From Collimonas sp. PA-H2 (GTDB taxonomy: Bacteria > Pseudomonadota > Gammaproteobacteria > Burkholderiales > Burkholderiaceae_D), in the NCBI RefSeq assembly GCF_002564105.1, contig NZ_PDBX01000001.1:3782001-3846000 (forward strand): a stretch of DNA of 64,000 nt, given 5' to 3'. Below are positions 9,681 to 18,963 of this stretch, one piece after another. Within the stretch, counting starts at the first letter, position 1. Each line of letters opens with the position of its first letter. The position numbers were made by a program, and so were the translations under genes. The notes below the pieces were generated by a model that worked only from the letters and a program-made list of their open reading frames with translations, did not search any database and had not been told where the DNA came from.

Positions 9681-10646
9681 TTAATACAGTTTCTGCGACG
9701 ATTCGTGCAGCAACTGTACGTAAAGCTGGTGCCGCATGGGCGCAATCTTGTTTTCCTTGACCGCTTCCAGCACCGCGCAGCTCGGCTCGATCAAGTGATG
9801 GCAGTTGTAGAACTTGCATTTCCCCAGGTAGGGCGTGAACTCGACGAAGGCGCGTTCCAGCATGCCTTCGCTCAGCTGGTACAGGCCGAATTCCTGGAAT
9901 CCCGGTGAATCGATGATGTTGGCCGGCTTGCCGTCCAGGCCAGTGTCATCGGCATCCATCTCATACAAACGGGTGAAGGTAGTGGTGTGCTTGCCGGTAT
10001 CCAGGGCGGCGGAAATCTCGCGCACGGCGATGTCGGCATCCGGCACGATCAGGTTGATCAGCGACGATTTGCCCATGCCGGACTGGCCGATCAGGATGGT
10101 CGACTGGCCTTTCAGCAAAGGCCACAGAGTGGCGCAGGTTTCCTCAGGAAAAGCGCGCGCCGACACTTCATGCACCGGGTAGCCGAGGCTGGCATACATC
10201 TGCAGCCGTTGCCGGGTCTTGTCTAGCGCCTCGACGATATCGGTCTTGTTGAGCACGATATGGGCCTTGACGCCGGCCGCCTCCGCCGCCACCAGCGCAC
10301 GCGAAATCAAGTCGTCGGCAAAGCCCGGTTCGGTCGCCACCACGATGAACAGCTGCGTGACGTTGGCCGCCAGCAGCTTGGATTTGTACTGGTCGGAGCG
10401 GTACAGCAGGCTGTTGCGCTCGTCGATAGCTTCGATCACGCCCTGGTTGGGCGAGGTGGTCTTCAGCTGGACGCGGTCGCCGACCGCCACATCGCTTTTC
10501 TTGCCGCGGGTGACGCATTGCAACTTCAGCGACTGGCCGCCGATCCTGGCTTGCACCAGGTAATGGCGGCCGTGGGCGGCGATCACCAGGCCGCTGCCGG
10601 CCTGGTTGCTGTGCTGTTTTGCGTGTTGCTGGGCGTGATCAACCAT
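9681..10646 (-). CDS. rsgA: Ribosome small subunit-dependent GTPase A
   Basis: RsgA (YjeQ) is a GTPase that assists late 30S ribosome maturation. The 321-residue protein has an N-terminal OB fold and a circularly permuted G domain in which NKTD (G4) precedes GQSGMGKSS (G1, about residue 190) and DSPG (G3). The C-terminal zinc knuckle reads [14 protein letters not shown]. Its start overlaps the stop of the upstream M48 peptidase gene by 8 nt, so the two are translationally coupled. Confidence 0.96.
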   Translation of the reverse strand: MVDHAQQHAKQHSNQAGSGLVIAAHGRHYLVQARIGGQSLKLQCVTRGKKSDVAVGDRVQLKTTSPNQGVIEAIDERNSLLYRSDQYKSKLLAANVTQLFIVVATEPGFADDLISRALVAAEAAGVKAHIVLNKTDIVEALDKTRQRLQMYASLGYPVHEVSARAFPEETCATLWPLLKGQSTILIGQSGMGKSSLINLIVPDADIAVREISAALDTGKHTTTFTRLYEMDADDTGLDGKPANIIDSPGFQEFGLYQLSEGMLERAFVEFTPYLGKCKFYNCHHLIEPSCAVLEAVKENKIAPMRHQLYVQLLHESSQKLY

Positions 10647-11910
10647 GTGCAGCCAGCAGTCGGTTGATGCGTATCGCCGCCGGCGGATGCGAGTCGTAAA
10701 ACGCTGAATGCAATGGATCAGGCGTTAGTGTCGCGGCATTGTCTTCGTATAGCTTGACCAATGCAGAGACCAGATCCTTGGCGTCGGTGTGCCGGACAGC
10801 AAAGGCGTCGGCTTCGAATTCGTGTTTACGCGAGCTGATAGACAATAGTGGCGACAGCAAGAAGGTGAAGATGGGCAATACCAGCATGAACAAGATCAGC
10901 GCCATCGCGTCGTTGTTGCTAAGGTCTGTGAGCAACAAGGGATTGACCCCCAGGCCGGTGAAAAACCAGAGTTGCTGCTTCAGGTAGCCGAGCAAAGCGA
11001 GGAAGGGCAGTGAGATGACAAACATCATGCCAATCATTTTGGCAATGTGCTTGAGTTTGAAGTGACCTAGTTCGTGTGCAAGCACCGCCTCGATTTCATG
11101 CGGAGCCAGGCGTGCGAGCAAAGTGTCGAAAAAAACGATCCGTTTGCTTGCTCCGAAACCTGAGAAATAGGCATTGCCATGGGCGCTGCGCTTGGAGCCA
11201 TCCATTACGAACAGTCCTTTGGATGCAAACCCGACTCGCTTCAACAATCCTTCGATGCGCTCGCGCAGGCTGTCGTCTGTCAGTGGTGTGAATTTGTTGA
11301 AAATCGGCGCAATAACAGTTGGCGAAATGACCAGTATGAATAACTGAAAACTGCTAACGACCAACCAGGCATAAAACCACCAAAGGTCGCCCGATTTTGC
11401 CATCAACTGCAGTATCACCCATACCAGCGGCAGGCCAATCACCGCGCCAAGTCCGGTATTTTTCAGCATATCGGTGATAAACAGGCGGATCGTCATTTTG
11501 TTGAAGCCGAAACGTGCTTCCAGTACAAACTGCTTGTAATAATCAAGAGGGAGATCAATCAGGCCGGATACGGCAGTGAACGCCACCAGCAAGCCCATTT
11601 GATAGAGCATGCCCGGTCCTGCTGCATTAAAAATAATGTTGGAAAGCAATTGCAGGCCTCCCAGCAGAGTGAAGCCGATCAGTACCGCAGCATTGATTAG
11701 CATGGATAGCATGCCGAATTTGGTTCGGGCAACCGTATAGTCGGCAGCTCGCTGATGTGCTGCCAGAGGGATTCTTTCGGCGAACTCGGCAGGAACTGAA
11801 TTGCGGTGCGCCAGCACATGGCGAATCTGGCGCGAGCCCAGCCAGAAGCGCACGATTAAGGTGATTGCCAGGAAAACCACAAACAAAACTGAAAATGCAA
11901 ATGAAGACAT
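10639..11910 (-). CDS. M48 family membrane metallopeptidase (Ste24/CAAX-like)
   Basis: About 423 residues with an N-terminal multi-pass membrane region (residues 1-200) and a zinc protease motif [13 protein letters not shown] (HExxH), followed by EFEADAFAV holding the third zinc ligand Glu. This matches bacterial Ste24-like proteases of the inner membrane, thought to act in protein quality control. The start at [10 protein letters not shown] is chosen because TAGGGA precedes it; an upstream in-frame ATG lies in a palindromic repeat. It is coupled to rsgA by an 8-nt overlap. Confidence 0.93.
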   Translation of the reverse strand: MSSFAFSVLFVVFLAITLIVRFWLGSRQIRHVLAHRNSVPAEFAERIPLAAHQRAADYTVARTKFGMLSMLINAAVLIGFTLLGGLQLLSNIIFNAAGPGMLYQMGLLVAFTAVSGLIDLPLDYYKQFVLEARFGFNKMTIRLFITDMLKNTGLGAVIGLPLVWVILQLMAKSGDLWWFYAWLVVSSFQLFILVISPTVIAPIFNKFTPLTDDSLRERIEGLLKRVGFASKGLFVMDGSKRSAHGNAYFSGFGASKRIVFFDTLLARLAPHEIEAVLAHELGHFKLKHIAKMIGMMFVISLPFLALLGYLKQQLWFFTGLGVNPLLLTDLSNNDAMALILFMLVLPIFTFLLSPLLSISSRKHEFEADAFAVRHTDAKDLVSALVKLYEDNAATLTPDPLHSAFYDSHPPAAIRINRLLAAHG

Positions 11911-11942
11911 GTAGTCCCTATGTGAGAAAATACCGTGCAATG

Positions 11943-12061
11943 GGCGCCTCTGATAACCTACTGCGCGGCCCAATCTCTGGTCTGCGATGCTCGCTGTACT
12001 GAAGTACAGCTGCGCTTCTCGACCAGACCTTGGCCCGCTCGCTACGGTTCTCAGAGGCGCC
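11943..12061. repeat. 119-bp long imperfect palindromic element
   Basis: The ends are an exact 11-bp inverted repeat (GGCGCCTCTGA / TCAGAGGCGCC). The two arms of nearly 59 nt match each other with few mismatches down to a central CTGTACT-GA-AGTACAG. It occupies most of the space between the divergent M48 peptidase and orn genes and lies 33 bp from the peptidase start. It has no coding capacity and resembles a REPIN or MITE-like element. Confidence 0.75.
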
Positions 12062-12119
12062 TTACGGTCAGTTTCAATTGAAATGCCGCAAAACTGCTTA
12101 AATAACTAAGAGAACAATT

Positions 12120-12725
12120 ATGTCACAAGCCGCCGATATCTCAGCTACCACAGCTGCTACACCTGCTCCCGCTGTACCGCTGCGGCCGAACGAATTCAAT
12201 CTGATCTGGGTCGACATGGAAATGACCGGGCTTAACCCGGACAGCGACCGCATCATTGAAGTCGCGGTGGTGGTGACTGACCCGCAGTTGAACATCCTGG
12301 CGGAAGGTCCGGTATTTGCGATCCATCAGGCCGACGAGATCATGGATGGCATGGATGCCTGGAACAAGGGCACGCACGGCCGTTCCGGCCTGATCGAGCG
12401 CGTCAAGACTTCGACCGTGACGGAAAGCGACGCCGAACTGGCCCTGATCGAGTTTCTGAAGAAATACGTGCCGAACGGCAAGTCACCGATGTGCGGCAAC
12501 ACGATTTGCCAGGACCGCCGCTTCATGGCGCGCGGCATGCCGAAGCTGGAAGCGTTTTTCCACTATCGCAACCTGGACGTGTCGACCTTGAAAGAACTGT
12601 GCCGCCGCTGGAAGCCGGAGCTGGCAAGCGGCTTCAAGAAGCATCAGAAGCATACCGCGCTGGCCGATATCCTAGAATCGATTGAAGAGCTGCGCTACTA
12701 CCGCGAGCATTTCATCAAGGAATAA
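12120..12725 (+). CDS. orn: Oligoribonuclease
   Basis: 3'-5' exoribonuclease that degrades 2-5 nt RNAs and linear di-nucleotides such as pGpG. DEDDh-fold residues are visible: [11 protein letters not shown] (Asp32, Glu34), and a C-terminal [11 protein letters not shown] with the catalytic His and Asp. At 201 residues it is about 20 longer than E. coli Orn, the excess being an Ala/Thr/Pro-rich N-terminal extension. The start has a modest AAGAGAAC Shine-Dalgarno. It is monocistronic and convergent with the SEC-C gene. Confidence 0.96.
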   Translation: MSQAADISATTAATPAPAVPLRPNEFNLIWVDMEMTGLNPDSDRIIEVAVVVTDPQLNILAEGPVFAIHQADEIMDGMDAWNKGTHGRSGLIERVKTSTVTESDAELALIEFLKKYVPNGKSPMCGNTICQDRRFMARGMPKLEAFFHYRNLDVSTLKELCRRWKPELASGFKKHQKHTALADILESIEELRYYREHFIKE

Positions 12726-12760
12726 AAAAACAGGCCGGGTTGCGCTGTACGCACCCGGCC
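12724..12760 (-). terminator. Intrinsic terminator of the SEC-C/YecA gene
   Basis: On the minus strand GGCCGGGT and ACCCGGCC form an 8-bp stem, followed by seven T. The T-run overlaps the orn stop region, so it may also end orn transcripts less efficiently. Confidence 0.75.
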
Positions 12761-12786
12761 GGCGATTGCGGCAAGCGCGTCAGCGC

Positions 12787-13497
12787 TTAATCTTCAGTCT
12801 TGTTGTCAGTAGCGTTCAATCCGCAGCACTTCTTGAATTTCTTGCCGCTGCCGCAGCTGCAATCGTCATTGCGGCCGACTTTGGGTGCTTCGCGCTGGAT
12901 GGTCTTGACCGCGGATTTGCGGTGCGGCAGCCAGTAGCGGTAGATTTCCGGAATCGCCGCTTCCACTTCCACCGCCAGCTTGTGGCGTTGCACCGGGTCC
13001 TCGCGCAGCGCCATTTCCTCTTCTTCCAGCTCTTCCGCTCCCAGAAGGTAGATAGGCCGCACCACCGTCGCCAGGTTGGAATGCCAGATCGGCTCCCAAG
13101 CCTTGGCGCGCAGGTTGATGCCTTCCCAGAAGCCCCAGGTCCAGGCTTCGCCGTCGAGCAGGGCCTTGCCTTCGTGTTCCTGTTCGCAAAACAGCGGTTC
13201 GTATTCTTTCGGCGCCACTTCCAGCGTGACCGCGATTTCATTCATGTAGCGCGCGATCAGGCCGACGATCTTTTCGTATTCCTTGTCAGACTTGAATTTC
13301 GGCGCATCTTTCAGCGACGGCCCCCACACATGCGGCAGCCATTCGCCCAGCAGCACCTGTTCCGGCCCGATCACCAGCGCCGTCAGATAGCCGTGCAGGG
13401 TATCCATGGTCATGCTGTCTTCAGCACAGCGATCGGACAACAGGAAATCGTCCAGTTCGTCAAATTCTTTGTCTGAGAGGGGTTCGTCGAGGTTCAT
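12787..13497 (-). CDS. UPF0149/YecA family protein with SEC-C zinc motif
   Basis: The 236-residue protein has an N-terminal YecA/YgfB domain ([13 protein letters not shown]...[17 protein letters not shown]) and a C-terminal SEC-C motif ([20 protein letters not shown]) that binds zinc, like the tail of SecA. Proteins of this kind bind ribosomes or nascent chains in some bacteria, but the exact role is unsettled. An acidic Glu run (EELEEEE) lies at about residue 155. It is transcribed alone and ends at a strong hairpin. Confidence 0.9.
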   Translation of the reverse strand: MNLDEPLSDKEFDELDDFLLSDRCAEDSMTMDTLHGYLTALVIGPEQVLLGEWLPHVWGPSLKDAPKFKSDKEYEKIVGLIARYMNEIAVTLEVAPKEYEPLFCEQEHEGKALLDGEAWTWGFWEGINLRAKAWEPIWHSNLATVVRPIYLLGAEELEEEEMALREDPVQRHKLAVEVEAAIPEIYRYWLPHRKSAVKTIQREAPKVGRNDDCSCGSGKKFKKCCGLNATDNKTED

Positions 13498-13640
13498 GGT
13501 GATGGCCGCTTAAATATACGATGGAAATGAGGATACGGATTTTACGATTGAAATGGTCGCGCGCTGCAAAATATTCAAGCTGCTTGTCTGCCAACAATCA
13601 TTTATCCTGTGATAAGTCTATCCAGATCAGGTCATCTTAT

Positions 13641-14174
13641 ATGAAAATCAGAGCATTAACCCCGGCAGACCTCGCATCCTACCGCCAGCTGAGGCTGGAA
13701 TCCATCCTGGATTCGCCGTCTTCATTCGTGCCCACGCATGAGGAAGAAAGCGCGCTGCCGGAGGAACAGATGGCGGCGCGTTTGAAAGCGAGCCCTTTCC
13801 AGGTGACTTATGGTGCATTTCAAGGCGAGGTCCTGGTCGGCACCGTCGGCATGGTGCGCGATTCCCGCTCCAAGATTTATCACCGCGCCACCATCGTCGG
13901 CGTCTATGTCACTCCAAATGCGCGTGCCACCGGTGCGGTGCAAGCCATGTTCGAGGCGGTCATCGCCCATGCAAGGAAGATCCCGGAGCTGGTCCAGCTG
14001 GACTTGAAAGTCAACACCGTCAATCCCCGCGCCAGGGCGGTATACGCCAAACTGGGATTTTCCTCCTGCGGCATCGACTACCGCGCCCTGTGCATAGATG
14101 GCCAGTTTCATGACGAAGAGCGCATGGCCCTGTATCTCGATGCCGCCGGAACTATTGTTCGTAGACCCGCATGA
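13641..14174 (+). CDS. GNAT family N-acetyltransferase
   Basis: The 177-residue protein starts MKIRALTPADLASYRQLRLESI and has the acetyl-CoA site IVGVYVTPNARATGAVQAMFEAVIAHA followed by LDLKVNTVNPRARAVYAKLGF, the standard GNAT motifs A and B. The usual Q/RxxGxG/A pyrophosphate loop is here NARATGA, slightly degenerate. The start is the internal ATG matching the family N-terminus, not the longer frame. Its 3' end overlaps the convergent ligase gene by 23 nt. Substrate unknown. Confidence 0.88.
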   Translation: MKIRALTPADLASYRQLRLESILDSPSSFVPTHEEESALPEEQMAARLKASPFQVTYGAFQGEVLVGTVGMVRDSRSKIYHRATIVGVYVTPNARATGAVQAMFEAVIAHARKIPELVQLDLKVNTVNPRARAVYAKLGFSSCGIDYRALCIDGQFHDEERMALYLDAAGTIVRRPA

Positions 14175-15033
14175 AGCTGGCGAACCGCGGTATGCCGCTG
14201 CCGTTCAAGCCGCGGAAGCGGTAAGTCACGACGCAGCCCAAGGCCGGCGGCTGGCGCCGCTGGGCGTCGCTGAAGCCGCTGCCCAGCTTGAAGCGAAGGC
14301 CGTCCGGCGTTTCCACCCATAGCGCTCCCAGCATGCCCTGGTATTTTCCTTTGCCGGGCAGATGGCCGATGACTTTGGCTTCGGCATCTTCGTGGGTTTT
14401 GACTTTCAGCAGGTCGTCGCTGCGTTGCGCGCGGTAAAGCGATGCGCCCCGGTGCAGCATCAAGCCTTCGCCGCCTTGCCTGACGGTCTGTTGCAGCAAA
14501 CCTTGCAAGGCCGCGTGGTCGGCCAGCTTGATCTGTTCCACCAGCTGTACCCAAGGCACCGCAAGTCTGGCGAGCGTGCTTTGCAACGCCGGCAGGCGCT
14601 GGTCGAAGGTGCCGGGATAGGCGGGCAGGTCGAACACCATGAAGCGCATGCGGCGCCAGGCTGCATCGTCCGGCGCCTCGCGCCGCGCGGTCGAAACCGC
14701 ATGGTTGAACTGGCCGCGGCCAGCCCATAGTTCGCCGTCCAGCGCCACCTTGGGCCAGCCGGCGGTGAACCAGTGCGGGGCGTTTATGCGCTGGCCGCCG
14801 CGTGTCAGCAATTGCTCGCCATCCCAGTAGCCGCGTACGCCGTCCAGTTTCTCGCTGACCCAGTAATCGGCCAGCGCGATGCCGGGATGGTAGACATTTG
14901 CCAGCATCAACGGCGGTGCCGGCGTGGTGGACTGGGCAGCGGCGGGCAGCCAAAGAGATAAGCCGAGCAACAGGGCGCTCAGCAGGCTGGCAATGCGTGG
15001 TCGGCGTGGTCGGACAGATAATGGCGTGGGCAT
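14152..15033 (-). CDS. Periplasmic ATP-dependent DNA ligase (Lig E type)
   Basis: A 293-residue minimal ligase with an N-terminal signal sequence (hydrophobic residues 14-33 ending AAAQS), which places it in the periplasm. The nucleotidyltransferase motif I is EKLDGVRGYW with Lys63 as the probable AMP-accepting residue; motif IV is GGEGLMLH and motif V LLKVKTHED, followed by a short OB domain. Lig E enzymes seal nicks with ATP and are thought to repair incoming DNA during natural competence. No competence gene is adjacent. It overlaps the convergent GNAT gene. Confidence 0.92.
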   Translation of the reverse strand: MPTPLSVRPRRPRIASLLSALLLGLSLWLPAAAQSTTPAPPLMLANVYHPGIALADYWVSEKLDGVRGYWDGEQLLTRGGQRINAPHWFTAGWPKVALDGELWAGRGQFNHAVSTARREAPDDAAWRRMRFMVFDLPAYPGTFDQRLPALQSTLARLAVPWVQLVEQIKLADHAALQGLLQQTVRQGGEGLMLHRGASLYRAQRSDDLLKVKTHEDAEAKVIGHLPGKGKYQGMLGALWVETPDGLRFKLGSGFSDAQRRQPPALGCVVTYRFRGLNGSGIPRFASFMRVYEQ

Positions 15034-15135
15034 GGTGCTTGGCTGTCAGGCATGAAAGCCTTATCGTAAAACGATGCTCCCCATCGCTGCTGCCGAAATT
15101 GACTTAAAAAGCGGCTTAAAAAAGCGGTTTGATAT

Positions 15136-15522
15136 TTAGCTTATGCATGTGAAATTCAGTTCAACCCCGTTGCCGGCCGGATCGCGCAGGAAGATCTGTT
15201 TTTGCTGCAAGGACGGGACAAACGCCACTTGATAAGGCAGCTGGCGCGCCAGCAAAAGCGCTTCCATTCCCTCAGGATCGACGCAGCTGAAGGCGACGTG
15301 ATCGAAGCTGGTGGCGATACCGGTATGCCTGACATCGCCGGTCCGCGCTTCGCTCAGATGCAGCACGGCTTGCCCGCCAGCATATAGCCAGTAACCGAAA
15401 CTGTCGAAAGCGGGCCGCTCGCCGGCTTCCAGGCCGATCACTTCGCAATAAAATTCCTTCAACTGCAGCAATAGTGCTCGCGGCGCGCGCAGGTTGTAAT
15501 GATTGAGGGCGATGGCTGGCAT
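15136..15522 (-). CDS. VOC family protein
   Basis: A 128-residue glyoxalase-fold protein starting MPAIALNHYNLRAP, with FYCEVIGLEAGERP, TSFDHVAFSCVD and a C-terminal FLRDPAGNGVELNF. Metal-ligand-type residues are His8, the His of DHVAF and the Glu of GVELNF. The chosen Met matches the family start; a longer frame begins 60 nt upstream. It stands alone. Substrate unknown. Confidence 0.85.
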   Translation of the reverse strand: MPAIALNHYNLRAPRALLLQLKEFYCEVIGLEAGERPAFDSFGYWLYAGGQAVLHLSEARTGDVRHTGIATSFDHVAFSCVDPEGMEALLLARQLPYQVAFVPSLQQKQIFLRDPAGNGVELNFTCIS

Positions 15523-15751
15523 AAATGGCTCGTGGCGTGACGGCTGCGGGACTATGAGTGTAATCGATGCGCGTCGATACAATGAGTGGTTGCTGGCGTC
15601 TATGTCACGCTAGCCACTGTGTTGCTGGGGCGTGGTACGATTTTCCAATTCCAGGTTCGACATGAAACTGGCAAATCCGCGGCGCCGTCAGGATGCTGCT
15701 CGCGGTAACGGTACAATCCCAATCCCACTTGCTCTAGGTATCGGCGCTCCC

Positions 15752-16162
15752 ATGCTTGCCATCAAACCCTATCTGCGCGCGTTGACAATCAACCCGACAA
15801 GAGAAATCGATTTTGATGCCTATCCGTTCAGCGTTCCGGCAGTCCGTGAGCTGGAACAGATCGCATTTCATCCGGATGTAACTTTTCTGGTCGGGGTAAA
15901 CGGTGCCGGCAAATCGACCTTGCTGGAAGCAATGGCGATCGCCTGGGGATTCAACGCGGAAGGAGGCAATCAAAACAATGGTTTTTCGACGGTGAACGCA
16001 CATTCTGATCTGCATACCTATTTGCGCACCGTTAAAAGCTACAAACGTCCCAAGGCAGGTTATTTCTTGCGAGCGGAAAGTTTTTTTAATGTCGCCACCA
16101 ATATCGAAAAACTAGATGCCGCATCCGGCCTCGGTAATTTGATTGGTCCTAGGGCCTGTTAA
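15752..16162 (+). pseudogene. 5' half of a disrupted AAA-type ATPase (COG3910-like)
   Basis: The open frame starts MLAIKPYLRALTINPTREIDFDAYPF and has a Walker A motif GVNGAGKSTLLEA near residue 50. The native coding sequence stops at 16149; the next bases are the TA target and the palindromic element, whose first codons add Arg-Ala-Cys and a stop. Joined to the 3' half after removing the insert, one TA being kept, it gives a 251-codon frame with no shift, encoding GPSYGDRLLHQQSHGEAF across the join, a typical block of this ATPase family. The function of the intact protein is not established. Confidence 0.88.
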
Positions 16163-16310
16163 CATTTAATTTGGGAATGCGAACGCGCGGCAGGCGTTGC
16201 GTGCCTAGGCGCGGCGACGCGACGTAGCGGTGCTACGGCAAGAAGCCACGCGCCTTGCCAGCACACTTTTTGGCTTGAACGCATCTCCCGAATTAATTGT
16301 TAACAGGCCC
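16152..16310 (-). repeat. Left flanking palindromic element, short (159-bp) form
   Basis: Bounded by TA on both sides. Its reverse complement is identical to the right-hand copy except that 103 bp corresponding to 18770-18872 are absent; the junction falls between two GGCTT direct repeats, so it looks like a deletion derivative. No coding capacity. Confidence 0.9.
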
Positions 16311-16619
16311 TAGTGCAAGGATCAAGTTCCTATGAAACTTCGGCGGCTGTCGTGCAGGTTGATTTATTCAATGTATTTTCCAGTTGTCCACTCTCACTGT
16401 TGACAGGTTGAGATGCATGTCCAATGCATGCTACCCTCGCTCACCGTCGACGATTTCAACGCAGTCACTTGAGACTTCAACGGTATCCGCAGATCGATAA
16501 CGGCTCTGGAAACACTGGTCGCCGCTCTGCGGTTTTGTTGTTTCAGCTGCACATCAATTTTTGGTCTTTTTGGCGCACCCTCGTTGCTATTCCCACTCAC
16601 AACTGAAAAAGGAATTCAC

Positions 16620-17069
16620 ATGACCAGCCCACTTACACTGATGATGCCCGTCATCCCGGGAACCAGCCTGGTGACGATTGCCGCCGCCCTGGAAGGCAAT
16701 AGTAAAAAAATCGACGCTGCCCTCAACGGCATCGGTACCGTCCACTTTGCCCGCTTTCTGCTGCTGGATCGCTCTCAAGCCAATCTGCAGCCCACCAGTG
16801 CGCCCTCCAACTCCTTGCTGATCGGCGTCGTCACCGAGTACGACGGCAATTTCAATGCCTATATCAGCGATTTCGTCGCCCAACTGGGTCCCGTGTTCGA
16901 TCAACTGCTGTCATTTGTCGTCGGCGGCGCCGCGCTGATCCCGGTCGCCAATAATGTCGCCGCATTCCAGGCTTTCATTACCGTCAACGATGCTTCGCAA
17001 CACGCGCCAAATGTCTCGCTGTATTCCGCTTATCCGCAAACCGTGCAACAGATCCTCGCCGCCTTCTGA
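16620..17069 (+). CDS. Small protein of unknown function paired with the DyP peroxidase
   Basis: 149 residues with AAGGAA seven nt before the ATG. It contains VHFARFLLLD and LLIGVVTEYDGNFNAYISDFVAQLGPVFDQLL, a pattern like ferredoxin-fold proteins sometimes found next to or fused to DyP-type peroxidases, and ends SLYSAYPQTVQQILAAF. No signal peptide is convincing. It lies 99 nt upstream of the DyP gene inside the composite element, which suggests a joint function such as an accessory subunit. I do not recognise an established family name. Confidence 0.75.
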   Translation: MTSPLTLMMPVIPGTSLVTIAAALEGNSKKIDAALNGIGTVHFARFLLLDRSQANLQPTSAPSNSLLIGVVTEYDGNFNAYISDFVAQLGPVFDQLLSFVVGGAALIPVANNVAAFQAFITVNDASQHAPNVSLYSAYPQTVQQILAAF

Positions 17070-17168
17070 TTTTTGCCATTTCCATACTGCTCGCATGAGA
17101 GATGAGATCCGGCCTGGCGGCCGTTCTCATGCGTCACCCAACCTGACTTCAACGCCGGGAGCGATAGC

Positions 17169-18593
17169 ATGGCCGATCCTGTAATCGATTACGACGACGT
17201 ACAAGGCACCATCCTGCGCGGCTATCGCGTCGATCTGGCGCGCCATTTCATCCTGTCCATCACGAATCCGCAGGCCGCAGGGAAATTGATAGGCGCGCTG
17301 GTGGACGGCAGCGGCGGCCTGCCAAAAATAACCACGGCCAGACACATCCAGCCCAAGCCGCCGTGCTTTCTCAACATCAGCTTCACCTGCCCAGGTCTAG
17401 CCAAACTCGGCCTCAACGCCGAGCAACTCGCCACATTTGATGGGTCCTTCCAGCTTGGTGCGACCAGTTCGGTCAGCGCACAGGCAGTCGGCGACGTCGG
17501 CCCCAGTGCGCCGCAAAATTGGATAAGCGGATTGCAGGACGGCGCCAAGGTGCACATACTGTTGAGCTTGTGGGTGACGGAATCCGCGTCGGTATTGGAA
17601 TCGGTATCAGCCAAGTTGCGCGCCACATTTAAAGGCTGCATGGCTGAGCTGTACGCGCAGGATGCGCAGGCCCTACCAGACAACAAAGTCCATTTCGGCT
17701 ATCGCGACAGCATTGCCCAGCCGACCGTGATTGGCGCCCCGACGACCAAGCGCGAGGCGCCAGACGATCAGCCGGCGGTCAAGACCGGAGAATTTCTGCT
17801 TGGCTACCAGAACGAACTCGGAGGCGTCTACAAGGTATCGCCGCCCGAGTTGTCAATCAACAGCAGCTATGCGGCGTTTCGCATCCTGGAGCAGGACGTC
17901 GCCGGGTTCGATGTCATGCTCGCCGAGCATGCCGAGGAAACCGGACTTGACACGGAAATGCTGGCTGCCAAAATATGCGGGCGCTGGCGCAACGGCAACC
18001 CTCTGGAGCTGACGCCAGACGCGCCGGGCGAACTCCTGCCGCCATCGAAATTGAACAATTTCAACTACGTCACCGGTGTAGCACCGAGCGATGACACCCT
18101 GGGCCTGATTTGCCCGATAGGTTCGCATATCCGCCGCAACAACCCGCGTAACGGCGCAGTGAACGGAACCGACAGCACCCACCATCGGATTGTACGGCGC
18201 GCCATGCCCTACGGGCCGTCTTACGATCCACTGCAACCCGTCGACGCGCAGCGCGGCCTGACCGGCTACTTTATCAACGCCAGCATCCACAACCAGTTCG
18301 AATTTCTCACCAGCGAATGGAATCTGACACACCTGTTCGTGAAAGCGGCCACCGGGCCGGGCGGCTCAAATGACGGCAACGCGGTCAATAACATCAGCGG
18401 CGAGGACGTGTTCCTGGGCGTAAATGATCCGGCGAACAGTTCGTTCACCCTGGCCGAGGTAGGCCCGCGCGGTTCCAACAACAAGTTGATGAAAGACTTT
18501 CCCCGCACGATTACCACGCGCGGCGGCGTCTACTGCTTCTTCCCCAGCATCACCGGCCTGCGTTATTTGGCGCAGTTGCCTTCCACAAGGTAG
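17169..18593 (+). CDS. DyP-type peroxidase
   Basis: A heme peroxidase of 474 residues, the size of the larger DyP classes. The distal GxxDG motif appears as GYRDSIAQP near residue 178: the catalytic Asp is kept but the last Gly is Ser. The region IGSHIRRNNPRN near residue 319 holds the proximal heme His and is followed by HRIVRRAMPYGP. The C-terminal GGVYCFFPSITGLRYLA fits the family. There is no Tat or Sec signal, so it is cytoplasmic or packaged by a partner. It is the main cargo of the composite insert. Confidence 0.92.
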   Translation: MADPVIDYDDVQGTILRGYRVDLARHFILSITNPQAAGKLIGALVDGSGGLPKITTARHIQPKPPCFLNISFTCPGLAKLGLNAEQLATFDGSFQLGATSSVSAQAVGDVGPSAPQNWISGLQDGAKVHILLSLWVTESASVLESVSAKLRATFKGCMAELYAQDAQALPDNKVHFGYRDSIAQPTVIGAPTTKREAPDDQPAVKTGEFLLGYQNELGGVYKVSPPELSINSSYAAFRILEQDVAGFDVMLAEHAEETGLDTEMLAAKICGRWRNGNPLELTPDAPGELLPPSKLNNFNYVTGVAPSDDTLGLICPIGSHIRRNNPRNGAVNGTDSTHHRIVRRAMPYGPSYDPLQPVDAQRGLTGYFINASIHNQFEFLTSEWNLTHLFVKAATGPGGSNDGNAVNNISGEDVFLGVNDPANSSFTLAEVGPRGSNNKLMKDFPRTITTRGGVYCFFPSITGLRYLAQLPSTR

Positions 18594-18701
18594 GCATGTG
18601 GGCGATGGTTTGTGTTTTCTGCCAACAAAGGCGTCGATAAGGGGAGAGATGTAAATAGATAATAAAAGACGGTATAAAACAAAAAAACCGCATCAGCACT
18701 A

Positions 18702-18963
18702 GGGCCTGTTAACAATTAATTCGGGAGATGCGTTCAAGCCAAAAAGTGTGCTGGCAAGGCGCGTGGCTTGCTGGGACTGAAGCCCCAGCAAGCCATGCAA
18801 CGCGGCCAGCGCACTTTTTGGCTTGAACCCTCCGGGAACGGCTGCAGGCATCGCATGCCGTTGTTGCGGCTTCTTGCCGTAGCACCGCTACGTCGCGTCG
18901 CCGCGCCTAGGCACGCAACGCCTGCCGCGCGTTCGCATTCCCAAATTAAATGTTAACAGGCCC
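18702..18963 (+). repeat. Right flanking palindromic element, long (262-bp) form
   Basis: Bounded by TA on both sides. Within it 18732-18828 forms a near-perfect long hairpin: a 17-nt arm at 18732-18748 is exactly complementary to 18812-18828, GCTGGC pairs with GCCAGC, and the arm at 18764-18775 pairs with 18784-18795. It is inverted relative to the left copy and identical to it apart from the 103 bp the left copy lacks. Confidence 0.9.

Larger units (their letters stand above)
16152..18963. mobile_element. Composite element: two inverted palindromic repeats carrying a DyP peroxidase cassette
   Basis: The 2812-bp insert splits an ATPase gene and is flanked by a 2-bp TA duplication (16150-16151 and 18964-18965). 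Its ends are GGGCCTGTTAACA / TGTTAACAGGCCC, and the two outermost stretches of about 95 bp are exact inverted repeats. Inside lie a 149-residue protein gene and a DyP peroxidase gene on the plus strand; there is no transposase. TA targets are typical of IS630/Tc1-mariner elements and of the IS427 group of IS5, so mobilisation in trans by such an enzyme is inferred. Confidence 0.85.

Noticed and set aside
16584..18701. A transposase inside the composite insert
   Set aside because: The two genes there are a small unknown protein and a DyP peroxidase; neither has a DDE or serine/tyrosine recombinase motif.
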